From Sphagnum compactum (lineage: Eukaryota; Bryophyta; Sphagnopsida; Sphagnales): a stretch of DNA of 64,000 nucleotides. The notes beneath the pieces were generated by a model that ran no database searches, was not told the origin of the DNA, and was given only the letters and a program-made list of their open reading frames with translations. The stretch is taken from assembly GCA_965153455.1 (NCBI GenBank), contig OZ234498.1:15128001-15192000 (forward strand). Reading direction: 5' to 3'. Below are positions 32,640-45,500 of the stretch, piece by piece; the stretch's first letter is position 1; every line of letters begins with the position of its first letter. The position numbers and the translations under genes are program-made.

Positions 32640-35060
32640 ACCCATTCCTCATCAAGTCCTACCTTCTTAGGTTAACAAAAGGTTGCCTTGATGATTGCCA
32701 AATGAGCATTGAACCTTTTTTCAAGTTCTTGTTGTAGCCAATATTAAGGGTAAACAACTTCCAATGCATCCATGAAATCTTGGATAAATAACCTATCTTG
32801 TAATTTGTAATAGGCTAAGTGGTAGCTTTTTGACATTGTTGTTTCACAAATACAACATTTCCACATATGTCCCTTGTAACAAAAATAGGCGCACCAATAT
32901 GATATGTAAATGTGGCCCAAATGTGTTGGCCAACAAATTCAAAACCCAAATGATCAATGCACATGTTCAAATTTTTTAATCCAATGCAAACTGATGTTGT
33001 CATGGGCAGAGCTGATCAAAGCTTTGAAATTAGTCAACGCATCACCTTCAAAAGAGAATTAGCTATTACAGAACATGCAATACACATCCCTTTCATAGAT
33101 TTTCACTCTTACTTTGAAATCACAAATACATCCTTTAGTTGTGCAAACTTAATCAAGGAATGTATTGCCTCTAACAATGGCATCATTACATTCAACCTCA
33201 ACAAAGTTTCCACATGAGTGAGCAAAAATAGATTAGATTGAGCAAAAGGTATTGTGTCGCAACCCTAGCCTCAGGCTCGCGACCAAGGTAAAAGCTTATA
33301 AAGGTACGGGCCAAGAGTGAAGCCCGGGAGTCACATTTCATGCTCCCGGGAGTGTAGGCGAGTCTGAAGGAATGAACCTCCACACTCCCAAGTGAACTCC
33401 CACTTTGGGAGTTGGAGTCCCGATGAATTTCAAAATCTTCAGAAAGCAATTGCAGGGGTCAAAATTCATTAGATTGAAAAGTTCTTTACACCATTGAAAA
33501 ACTCTTAGAATTTAGATGTCTAAAATGGGCTTGTATGACCCATTTGGATACTTAAAACACAAGTTATGGCCAAAAGAAAAGCCAGAAGTCAAACTACCAA
33601 TTTGACTCCCCTGATTTACTTGTGTGCAAGTGGCGTGCCACATATCTCAAAAATCTCTTGATGAGGACTACAACTTTGTTTTAGACTTCACCTCAATTGG
33701 AGGTCTACACAAAAAGTTATGGGCCTCCAAAATCGTGGGAATCCCCAATTTTGAGAATTTTGGGATTCCCAACCTGGGGGTCCTAAGACAAAATGAAATT
33801 TAGATGTTGGCCCCGTGGCTAGGCACAAATAATATTATAAGGGGGAAGGTGATGGCTCCCCCAAGTCCGGGCCGTGGTGACTCTTATGAATCTGTGTTTG
33901 CCCGTGGTTTATCTGTGCACCAAAAGTGCTCCAACTATGCATTAACCAATTTGTTGTTTGGTTTGTGTAGGTTCGTGTGAATGATTGACCCACTTGTCAC
34001 TCGTCCTAGTCCCCATCCTGGAGTTCCAGCACGCCTCTCTACCCCCGAAGTGTTGCGTGTTAAAGAGTGTACCCCAACTCCTTATCCTTCCGCTGTTTTC
34101 ACCTTTGGACTCGCAATTGAGTCTATTAAGGAGTTGGGGGTGCGTCATATTGTGGCAACATCTAATGCTATTTTCATGAGGAAGTGTGATATTTGGACAA
34201 CACCCATTTGATAGGACTGATCATAAAGATCCATCTAGTTTTGATGTTTTGAAAAAAATTGTTGCCTTTAATTTCTATTATTTTTGCCAACTTAGTAAAC
34301 TTTAAATGCCTTTTGGGGCTATGACTGGAATAACCATACAAACATTGCATCAAATTTTCAATGTGAAAAACCAAAGGTAGGTTGGAGAGGGTTTGTACCA
34401 TAAGTTTTGTTCGATGAACCATACAATGCACATTGACAACAAATGGAGCATACTACTGCTAAACTTGGACTATCACCCCGGATTTCAAGCCTTGGAAGGT
34501 GTTAACCCCATCAGTACCGAAACAAACCAACTTTAAAGCAATGTTTTCTTGTTTTAGGTCCCCTTGTGTCATCAAGGCGTTCGTGATCAGTAAAATTTGG
34601 CTATCAGCCCCAAATCCAAAAAACACTTATTGCACATTCAACAACAATGGTATTTGACACCAGTCTTGCACAATGTATTCATGAACATTTGCCCAACTTG
34701 CATTATCCATGGCTATAACCTCATCACATGTAAGAGAAATAAACTTGAAATTTTGGATAATAAGCTTAGTAACCTTATCCTCCATTACTTGACCATTATT
34801 TAGTTATTAGAGGACAATGGTTGTAGAAAGCTAAACATAAAAAATCTCATTTTTCACATGCATACATTTTGGATCCATGATCCACTTGCCATCTTTAAAA
34901 TCCTTTTCTTTTACTTGTATGTTTCTCAATAGAATCCCACTTCATAACCAATTTTTTTTCCTTCCTTTCAATTTTGGTACAAACACAACATTTCACTACA
35001 GAAACCACCCCAATTTCATTAAAAATGGGCTTTGTCGATGTGGCATTTTTACAACCTAGA
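32640..35060 (-). pseudogene. Second hAT-like transposase relic, split by an insertion
   Basis: On the minus strand from about 35060 a largely open frame reads NFKFISLTCDEVIAMDNASW, EYIVQDWCQIPLLL, LVCFGTDGVNTFQGLKSGVI, HCMVHRTKLMVQTLSNLP and SHSPKRHLKFTKLA, then KTRWIFMI down to about 34150. It resumes left of an insertion at about 33225 with LLRLNVMMPLLEAIHSLIKF. A scrap on TCAATGCTC-type sequence ends near 32640. The order (an upstream Cys pair, a catalytic CDE-type block, an HCMVHRTKL block) fits the hAT-like transposases related to ZNF862/DUF4371 proteins. Several stops remain. This is a different hAT lineage from the one at 48 kb. Confidence 0.6.
33250..34150 (+). mobile_element. 5' fragment of an LTR retrotransposon inserted in the hAT relic
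   Basis: The insert begins near TGTGTCGCAACCCTAG (33253), a typical LTR-type start. It has a TATA-like ATTATAAGG near 33834-33842 and GC-rich hairpins at 33323-33350 and 33395-33413. A plus-strand frame from 33981 begins MIDPLVTRPSPHPGVPARLS and TPEVLRVKECTPTPYPSAVF, then breaks at the return of hAT sequence near 34150. I read this as LTR plus leader plus the start of a gag-like gene, truncated at 3'. The LTR end and any target duplication were not found. Confidence 0.4.
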
Positions 35061-35415
35061 TCTTTTGAAATTTGTGATTTACATTAATCACAACCTTATA
35101 ATGTGTTTTAAAAGTAGGGGCAAATTCATTATCAACATTAATAATAATAGCTTTTAGCATGGCATTTGGATCTATGTTAAAAATCTATGGTGAAGAAGAG
35201 TGCAATTTAGTATCATGAGGAGTTTTTTTTGCTCACTTGTGCTACTAGATTTAGGTACATCGCAAGAATTAAAAATGGGGGGGACAAGACTTTCTATTGG
35301 AATGTAAGCACCAAAAAAGTACTTAAATTGGAAGTTGTTTGGCAACATTCAAGGAACCATGGCAAAAACTAGCAAGTGTAAACAATTCACACCATCAAGT
35401 GCAAAGTCCAAATAG

Positions 35416-35697
35416 CGCCAACAACAAGGTGAAAATTCAATGAACTAAACCCTAATTTGAAAATGTTTTCTAGTTTAGGACCAAAAAACTTGCCTGAAGG
35501 TTCAAACACTTGAGGAAATCGTCAATTCACTAGCAACTTGCATAACTTGCAAGTGCAAAGTGCACATTAAAAAATGCAAACAACAAGGTGCGCACTACAA
35601 ACTTAGTGAACTAAACCCTAAATCAAAAACATTTTGTGGTTTAGGACTAAAAACCTACCTTAGACACTTGAATAAATCAACAATTCACTAGCCCCAC
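35416..35697. repeat. Diverged tandem duplication, about 161-bp period
   Basis: AACAACAAGGTG…GAACTAAACCCTAA…TTTAGGAC…TTCACTAGC appears at about 35416-35536 and again at about 35577-35697 with many differences. Non-coding. Confidence 0.65.
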
Positions 35698-38600
35698 GCG
35701 GATTGCAATTATGGTATTGATACAGACTCCAAGTTCCAAGTCGATGAAGCAACTTGTGTCACAAGCTCATGTTGATGAGTCATAATTCATCATCTACACA
35801 GTGCGCATTGTGCATTGCAACAAAAAAAATGAACAAGTAGTGCACACATCGAGAGTCATGAATCATTCATGATGCTAAAATCTTAACAAAGACATAGTAG
35901 CATAAACACAAGAGGTTGAAACATTTGGAGTCTGGACAATTCAAACAAAAGCAAGAAAACAAAAACCTAGATAGTGGAAATGAAATGAAAAACATAATAT
36001 GCTTTAAAAGGGTTTAGTTCAAGTTCTTTACTCATGACTCATGAGTGAGTTGTTGCAATTTTGACTCTTGAGCTCCTGCATCCAACCTCCAACTCTCTAG
36101 GTTCCAAGTTCAATGTTTTTAAAAGCTCAACGACTCCGATCCACCACTGATTGTAACACTCATCATTGCTGACAACAAACTACAAAGAGGAAAGAAGAGA
36201 AGATTTTATGAAAATTATGAAAGAAAGGAAATGCCAAGCCATCAATCCGCCTCCTCCTTGTTCCGCCCAAGGCCCAGAATCAAAACTCTCAAATCTGCAT
36301 TGTGCACACTATAATGTAGTCGGTTAGAACTTAGAACTTAGCGGTTGCAATTAAGGGGTGTCCAAGCAAACCGAAATGGGATGTCAACCAAGTGTAAGGG
36401 TTGCAAAATCAATGGACTACAAGCTTGTAACCTGACGACCCACATTAATCCTAGGTGAGGGTTTGGCTACCAGTCAGTTTCTCAAGGGTGGCAAGGGGGC
36501 AACACATGTCTGTGCATTGTCTTCATCATCATGACACTGAAAAAACCCGAGGGGTCCTTTGGCAAAATGGGGCAGGAAACAAAAAAACCCCTTTGGTGGG
36601 ATTCATCAATCCTGATTTTGGGTAAAAAAAAAGAGAAATTTCACTCAAAATAAGAACACTAGTTATATACCAATTAACAAACCATATATTTGCCCATATA
36701 CTTGCCCAACCCTAGTTTATCATGTAATGGTGTATCTGATTGTGGATCAACATTTGAAAGAGGAGTCACAGACCAGTCTTCACGTTATAATACTTAGGCT
36801 GAACAAATCATGGTCCCAGGCAGGTGGGGGCTAAGAGTGTGGATTGAAGGTGAGAAATGCTTTGCTGCATGGCGCGTCTTGTCCCTTTGTGAAAGAAAAG
36901 ATTTGTGCACATTTGTGGGAATAGAATGGATAATTGCTACTCTGTACTGGATGTCTTCTTGTGTGGATTTTTTTGTGCTTTCTTGTTTGAATTCTTTATG
37001 TCTGGACTCTGTATACATCAAATGCTTCAATTCTTGAAGTATGGGAACTAGTTGGTCCCTTCTAGGACCTAGAGTGGGGGTAGGCCTAACGCTCAATATT
37101 ATGAAGGGTACTAATATTTTTACTGCCGATGTAATTAAAGACTGTCCATATAATTATGGTAGAATAGTTCAAATGCTGTGAAAGGAAGGCGGCAAGAAAA
37201 AAAGATCTTTATTTTGAAAGTGTTCAAAATGATGCCATGTGCCACTCTCTGAAATTTCAGATTGCATTTTGAACCCTCAGGCCTACCTCCACTAAATATT
37301 TCTGTGATTTTTGTGTGCTGATGTGTCACTTCTTTTTTATTTCTTAAATGTCCATGTATATCTCCTTCCATTAGTGCTGAATTTGTTACCTAGGGAGCAC
37401 CCAGTGGCATTTGTGGGTCAGGGGAAATAATATGTCCAGATCAGTGGTTTTTCTCCATTTTTTTGATGTGGCACAGGTGATGATCATTACACAAGAGATT
37501 TAGCATGAGTGGCAATGATCCCACAGAAGGTTTAGCCTAAATGGTGAAAATATTTTAGAAAACTGTCAAAACAGGGAAAAACTAGCAGAAAAACTGCCTC
37601 ATGCAATAAAAATATGGCAAAGATTCCTTTGTCACTGGATGCACCCTGACACCTTAAACCTCATTCAATAACAGTGTCTGGCGATTTGGAGCTATAAACT
37701 CCTGTTGTGGTGGTTGCGCCTCCCCCAGCTGAGGGTGAAATTTTGCCCAGTTCGCCAAAAAAAATTTAAAAAATACATTTTCTGCAGAACTTTTCCTAGA
37801 GGCTGAGAACTGACTTTGTAGCACCTGCTAGAATTGAAACCCTGCTTCACCCTTTTCTGAGGAACTTGGGTCTCCTAATTTAGGCAGGCAGGTTGTACCT
37901 CCTGCCAGAATTGGTGGTAGCAAAGTGGTAGTTTGAACCAGAGGTTCACTTTTACATGATTGTACAACACTTTATATAGTAGTACCCAATTCCCAATCTC
38001 AGGTAAGCTATAACCTAACCTACATTGTGCAATTGGAACTCATTGGATGAGACTCATGGGTCAGCAATGCTTAGGAAAACTTTTTTTTTTGCAAAAACTA
38101 GAACTGCCAAAAAACACCTTTCTGTTCTGCCCTTCATTTAAATAACCGGGAACTACCCTACCCAACCCAAGCTTCAAAGCGATTTTCCAGTGTCCCTCAA
38201 AAATAGAAAGCCACACATATCCTTCCAATTTTCAGAAACTTCCTCTTACCATGAGGGTGGTAAAATATACCCTGCCAAAATTCCGGTCCCGAAGTAAAAC
38301 CCACCACGTATACATAACCGGACTATTTTACCCTGAACTAAGGTAGGGTAAAAGGGCGTGATTGCTTTCTCAGGGCAGAAAATGTCAACAGTAACAACAT
38401 ACCCGGTTAGTCTATTGAGTTTTTACCCTCAAGGTAGATTTTAAAAATCTAGGCTACCCTCCTCCCAACTCTGGTAAGTATGAAGTCTTGGAAACCAATA
38501 TAATTAACACTGCTGCCATATGATGTAACTTAGAGAGATATGCCAGAGGAAAGTTACAGGGATGGCAGGGTACGAAGGTATGGCAGGGAGTTTTACCAGG

Positions 38601-38820
38601 GTATAATCACCACCCTGTTAATAAGAACCTACCAGGGAAGTAGCTCTAGAACTACTGTTTATTCACATGGAAAGTGAAAATGGGATTCACCACCCTACGT
38701 ACCTGCCATGTAGGTAATTTACTTGGTTGGTAGGTAGGAAATTATCTGGCATGTTGGTAAATTTACTGAGTAATAGGTAGGAAATTATCTGCAGTGTTGG
38801 TAAATTTACTTGGTGTGGAA
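35698..38820. other. Intergenic DNA, no gene seen
   Basis: No conserved frame. A roughly 60-bp tandem motif (GGTAGGAAATTATCTG…TGTTGGTAAATTTACT) recurs between about 38715 and 38815, next to the GGTA microsatellite. Confidence 0.4.
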
Positions 38821-38848
38821 GGTAGGTAGGTAGGTAGGTAGGTAGGTA
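38821..38848. repeat. (GGTA)7 microsatellite
   Basis: Seven perfect GGTA tetramers about 740 bp before the lipoxygenase start codon; likely polymorphic. Confidence 0.9.
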
Positions 38849-38949
38849 ATAAGAAACTCCTGTTAATAATACACCACTACTACTGTTCCTTCACTCTGCT
38901 GGTTTGCAGTGTAGTAAAGAAAACAGTTCCTGCTGGTTGCTACATTACA

Positions 38950-39585
38950 AATAAGCTGCGCATAACAACAATGCCCCATGTCCAATCTCGACGCGCGGCT
39001 GGGATCGACATCTCTCCCTCGCCAGAGAGTTTCTCGATCGTGTAGTATCTAGTAGGAGCTGTGCTGAAGCTTCTTCAGATCATCAAGACTTACTGAATTC
39101 CATTTAAATGTGATTTTGATTGTGAGCTCGAATCATGAGAAGCCCATGAGCTTGTTTGTTTGTTCATTATTCATTCATTCATGTGCTTGGTTGTAGTTTG
39201 GCCTGATACATGATTCAAGTACTGGACTTTGTTTTGTTGACGGTACTAGTTATACTGTATGTGAACTGTTTCTTGAAGCTTCAGATCTGTTGAATGCTCT
39301 GTTGTTGTTTTGCGTTGTTGTTGAATGTGATCGATCATCAAGAGTTGCTGTGTGCATGATGTTGTAAGTTATGTATGTTGCAGTCGAATATATTCATGTT
39401 GCAGGTCGTATTTTGTATCATTATTTTTCTAGTCGTGATCTTCAGAGAATTTTGAAAGTTGATTTATAGACTATGGAATTGATTGAAGTCGATGTCATAT
39501 TATGAGCTTGATGTGAATCTCATGTGCTGTTTCTTTTGTTGTGCAGGAGTCTGAGGTTTTGTTGATCTCTGATCGGTAGGAGAAA
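38950..39585 (+). promoter_or_regulatory. Probable promoter and 5' UTR region of the lipoxygenase gene
   Basis: A GC-richer island (about 38985-39065) stands out from the AT-rich surroundings and probably marks the transcription start area. A good 3' splice site, TTTCTTTTGTTGTGCAG, ends at 39546, about 40 bp before the ATG, suggesting an intron in the 5' UTR. No clear TATA box was seen. Confidence 0.4.
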
Positions 39586-42500
39586 ATGCAGGGTTGTAAG
39601 CTGATCCCCGCTAGTGCTGCTGCTGCTGCATCGTCAGCAGCAGTCACGTCTAGTCTCACCAGTAACCATGTCGTCGCCGGCGGCCGTGCTGCACAACGTC
39701 TGCAAGAATCGGGTTCCCAGCAGCTGCTGAAGGTGGGACTGCCTATGATGGCGAGTGATTCGGCCAAGGTGTTTTCTGCAAATTCTGCGCGCCTGCAGGC
39801 GATGAATAGGCCAGGCTCCTCGACGCAGAAGAAGTCATCAAGGCAGCTTGTAGCGGTCCGCGCGACGCAGATCGATACTTTCATCAAAGGCTTGCAGGAG
39901 AAGCTGCACCTGCCAACACATGAAAGTGAGACTAGCGAATACGTGAGCGTGAACGGCACGCTCACAGTTCGTAAGAAGAGCTTGCTCACCTACATGGACG
40001 TCGGCTCCGACCTCATCGACGATACTGAGGACGCGCTCTTCGACCAGAAAGTCCTGTTGCAGCTCATGAGCTCCGACGTTCTCGACCCAAGTGAGTACAC
40101 GTGATCTGTTGTCTTTTGTTGCAGACATGATCATCGATGCTATGGGATCAGCTAGATCTCATCACGATCTCATGTGCAATTGTCTGCAGGCACAAATATT
40201 GGGAAGGTGAGCAAGGAATGTCCAGTGAAGAGCTGGGACAAAGTGAAAGAATCGATGAAGTCCGGATTCGTGGAGTACCCCGTGACTTTGCTGGTGCCCA
40301 AGGATTTCGGAACACCAGGAGCACTAGTGGTGAGGAACAAACACAAGAACGAGTTTTTTGTGAAGTCGCTTTCCGTCACGCTCCCTAACGGCAAAGAAGT
40401 CTACTTCCTGTGCGACTCGTGGGTGTACAATGTCAACAAGTACAAATGCGACAGGATCTTCTTCAGCAACCAAGTGTATCTGCCGGATAAGACCCCTCCT
40501 GGTCTTGTGCAACTGCGTGAGACCGAGAAGGTCAATCTGCGGGGAGATGGACTTGGCGAAAGGAAGCCTTGGGATCGTATCTACGACTACGCCATTTACA
40601 ACGACTTGGGTGATCCCACCAAACCGGGTGATGCGAGACCGAACTTGGGTGGCAACAAGGAACTGCCGTATCCACGTCGTTGCCGCACTGGTCGCCCAGT
40701 CTACGACGTTGGTAAAAAAAATTTCGGCTCTTGAAGCTCCGTGCACTACAGCTAGATCTCTATCACTTCTTTTGTTCATGATATTCAAACAAGAATATTG
40801 TTGCAGATGAAGAGGAACCCAATTTTCTAAACAAACTCATGTCGCGGGAGGTTTGGTTGGATGCTGCAGATCCATCTACGGAGATCAGGGTGAACGGAAA
40901 ATTCTACATGCCGAGGGACGAGGTGTTCGACGGCCAGAAAGAGACGGACTTTCTCACTGACGAGCTAATCTCATACGGACACAATCTGCTCCCTGCCCTC
41001 GAATGCCAACTGAGCGGTGGCAAGCTGGAGTTCAAGAGCTTCAAAGACGTGAGGAATTTGTACCAGCACGGGATTACTGTTCCTGCGGAGACCGTCGAAA
41101 AGGTTGTGGCCGCTAGAGACCAGACCCAAAAGCTGAACCCGTTCGACATCCTGAAGAAGCTTGGCGCTGATGACAGAGTTGATCGCCTCAAGTACACTCT
41201 TCCCCAAGTCATCATGTGTGAGTACTGTACACTACTCCAAAAGGAGTTTTGGTTCAACTCCCTGTGTGCAATGTGGGAAAGCTTTCAGTTATCCCTGTTA
41301 CAAAATCCCTCTTAGAAGTAATGTCAAAGGGGAAATTCGTTTTCCCCAACACTGCTTTCCAAATTGGGAAAAAATTCCGACTTCCCCTTTGACATTGCTT
41401 GAAGCTTTTAAGCTTTTCAGTGCTGTGCTTTTTTAAAAAACAAAAGCAAAAAACAGGGGGCTAGACAATTGAAAGACAACAGAGATATCCATAAACTGGC
41501 CACATTTTGAGCGCTTCTTTCGTACCCAACCCCTCTTAATCTGTACACACTATCATTGGCAAAGTTCTGAAATTTGATTAAACATGAGTATAAAATAGTG
41601 AAATTTAGAAATAAATGCATTAGGTTTGAGAATATTTATAAGTGTAGAATACACCACAATAAGAGTGATTGGTTGAAGGTAATTCAGGAAAGAAAAAGGA
41701 CAAGGTGAAACTCAAATTTAGCCAAATTTGGTGCTAATCTGAGGCCCACTATAGACAAGGGTCTTCTTTCTTTTAATTTAACGTCAATACCTGGACCAGA
41801 GAGATCCATTTGACGACAATTACATAGTTGACTTGAGCAAAACACTCCTGTTGTCTAGGCAAGAAACTAAGTACAAAGCTACCGCTTTCTGATTAGCCGA
41901 ATGCATCAATTCAGGAAGTAAGCTGCACGGTGTCAATTGTTTCCCTAACTGTTGACTAAACTTGCAACGAATGTCATGGTGAGCTGGGTCCAGGGTCCAC
42001 TTTCCTAGGAACCAATTTGGACTCATTTGAAGCAAATTGAATCCTGGGGTTGGACTGTACCTTGGTTCCTAGCCTGATTCTTGGTTCTTCAAATCAGGAG
42101 CTCTCCTTTGAGCGCTGTTTTTTTTTTTTTTTTTTTTTTTTTGTTCCTGACCAATTGATTTTCTCTTCAAAATGGGTGCCATGTAGGTTTAGCTTCAAAT
42201 TGCCACTTTTTGGTCTCGGACTTGGTCTAAATGCTCTGGGATGATTTTAAAGGGTCCAAAAAATTTTAAGGTGTATTAAAATCTTGTCTCAATGTCATTT
42301 TTGTTTTGTCTTTTCTATTTAGTCTTTTTTTATCATTAAAAAAAAATATACGAATAATTATGATAAAATTTAAAATTGTAATGATCTAAAATATAATTTT
42401 AAATTTTTTTGATATTTTTAAATTTTTTATGAGGATCAAAATATAAAATTAAAAAAAATTGAAATAAAAATTAAGTGCCTTTCATCTTGTATGGTACACC

Positions 42501-45500
42501 TTAAAAGATTTCCACCCTAAAACTTTTGACCGATAAAATTGCTTGAATTCATTGGTCCTCGGACCTTGGAGCTTGGTCTAAAGTTGCCCTGCCTTGAGTT
42601 TCAACCCCGCTTTAAGCCCAATGTACTTCTTTCAACGTTTTTTAAAAATCTTACCCCTCTATGACCAAACATGAGATATTGTATTGTGTTTTCTTACATT
42701 GTAGATGTCACTAATATTTTAAAACTGGATAAATTATTTTTAAAAATTATTATTTACAAGTCGATACAAAATTCTTATGATCATAAACTATGTCATGTAA
42801 ATATTATTATTATGTACCTAACTAGGTTTAATTAAATTAGTCAAAGTACAAAGCATTCCTAAAGCTACAGCTATTGCAACAGATTTTGAACCTGATCTGA
42901 AAACTTTCTGTTTTTGTGGCGATGTTGTGCAATATGATCATGCAGTCAACGAGCATGGGTGGATGGATGACGAGGAATTTGGTAGGCAAAGACTTTGTGG
43001 AATCAACCCAGTCCAAATTGAGCTTCTCAGAGTAATCTCCTGTGCACTCCACTGGGTTTTCTCAATTGCAACAGTCTCTGATGGACAGCTTTTCGAGATC
43101 TAGATCTAACAATTCCAACGTTCAAGGTCGAAACTCAGTGTTGATCACCTGCATGCGAGAGCTAGCTGCACTTGCTAAAATATTATTATACGTTGTTTGA
43201 GTACTTATCATATGTACTGTTGTTCTGCATGATCTTGTCATGCTGCCATTTGCACAGTCTTTCCCAGTGGTGAGCAAGCTGAACGATCCTGAAGGCAGAT
43301 TTGGTGATCCAACATCCGCTATCACCCACAGCCACATTGAGCCATATTTGGAAGGAATGTCAGTAGCACAGGTAAGCACAGCTCCAGCAACTTTGAGCCC
43401 TATTTGGTGGGAATGTCATAGCTCTGTAGGTAAGCACAACTCTAGTTGCTCGCTATATGATATGCATACTCAAGCGACTAATCTCAAACTACTTCTTGAA
43501 AAGTTATGACATATCAAATTCAAATTAACCATTGCATTTATGCTCACATTACAAACAAAATAACTGTCACTGTGTCATGAAAATTGAACCATTATAGCTT
43601 GCACTCACCCTCCTGCTTGCAATCATGCATCTCTATTTGAGATTTTGTTTCAGCAAACTAAGCATGCAGACCGCTACATGCAGGATCATAAACTGTACAT
43701 GATAGATCTCTGAAATTGATCATCAGTTATGGAAGGAATCATGAATACTGGCTGGAAATCTTAGGTATGTATGTTTCTTGAGCTTGGGGATTTGTTTGTT
43801 TTGAGCAGGCTCTGGAAGCAAAGAGGCTGTACATACTGGACTACAACGATCTCTACCTGCCATATGTGAAGAAAATCAATGCACTGGAGTCATTCGACAG
43901 CCAGACTTACGCAACCAGATCCATCTTCTTCCTGAACAAGAAGAATTTGCTGAAGCCATGCGCTATTGAGCTGGCACTAGAAGACCCAAGTGGTCGTGGC
44001 AGGAGAGTGTTCACTCCTCCCAAGAATAATGAGGTTGACTGGATGTGGGAACTCGCCAAAGCTCATGTTCGCACCAATGACTCAGGATTGCACCAACTTT
44101 ATAGCCACTGGTACGATTGCATTGTACACATGGTCCCAGCTTTCATTTGCAGCAGCAAATTCTAGTGAACATTTCTAGTAACCAACTCATAGTTCGCATC
44201 TAGTGCAGACAACAGAACTTGAAAATTATTTGGATCATCATGTTACAGTGCATAAGCAGAATGATGATGATGATGATGATGGGTAACTGTGAAATGGATC
44301 CAATTATTGCGGCATTTTGCAGGTTGTGTACGCATGCAGCCATGGAGCCATTCATCATAGCTACAAACAGGCAGCTCAGTGCATTGCATCCTGTGCATCT
44401 TCTTCTACTTCCTCACTTCAAGAACACTATGAACACGAATGTAGCAGCACGAATGTCTCTCATCAGTGCTAATGGAATCATTGAGAAATCTTTCACACCT
44501 GGAAAATACAGTGTGGAGATCTTAAGCTCGAAGGTTTATGGTGAAAAGTGGCGCTTCCAGGAACAAGGACTACCCAAGGATCTTCTCAAGAGGTAATTAG
44601 AGAATATAATTTCAGCAGCTTGATCGTACATCTATTGCATTCATTCACTCCATTAAAGCCGCTGTTGAGATTCACAATTCATGATCAGCTGCAGTAGTTC
44701 TTCAACTTGGTGCTTGAATCTGTTCAATCTACTGAAGAAAAACAACAGCATCCAGAGTAAGCAATCTTGTGATTCTAATCTCTGTAAGATCATCTGGTTC
44801 CTGACTAGAGATTGAAGAGTAAGTCATCTTCAGTGGATTGAAAAGATTAAATTACCCGAATGCTGAATTTTTGGCAGCTGTTGCAGCAGGGGTTTAGGGT
44901 TTCTGATGCAAGAAATACAATAAAATTGTACTGTGGGTGGGAATGAATGTGCAGGGGAATGGCAGTGGAGGATCCAACTTCAGAGAGTGGTGTGAAACTG
45001 AACTTCGAGGATTATCCTTATGCAAGAGATGGTCTTGACCTTTGGTGTGCATTTGAGTCTTGGGTGACAGATTTTGTGAACATCTACTATGCAACTGACA
45101 AAAAGGTCCAACAAGACATTGAGCTGCAGGAATGGTGGTCAGAAGTACGCACCAAAGGACATGGGGATTTGAAAGATGCACCCGGGTGGCCTGCAATGAC
45201 CTCCAAGGCAAACTTGGTAGAAATCTTGACAACTATCATCTGGATTGCATCTGCTCTTCACGCGGCTGTCAACTTTGGCCAATATGCTTACACTGGATAC
45301 ATGCCCAACCAGCCTACAGTGATGAGGAGGCTCATCCCTGAATTCAATAGCAAGGACCACAAACAATTGCTTGCCAATCCTGAAGAATTCTTCCTGCTCT
45401 CACATGGCAAAATTATGCAAGCCACTAATGTCATGACTGTTGTTGAGATCTTGTCCAAGCATGCATTGAATGAAGAATACATCGGCCAGCGTGGTGATCC

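Noticed and set aside
39495-41257. Minus-strand frames of 117-164 codons over the first lipoxygenase exons
   Set aside because: Antisense shadows of GC-rich exons; the plus frame carries PLAT and lipoxygenase motifs and consistent splice sites.
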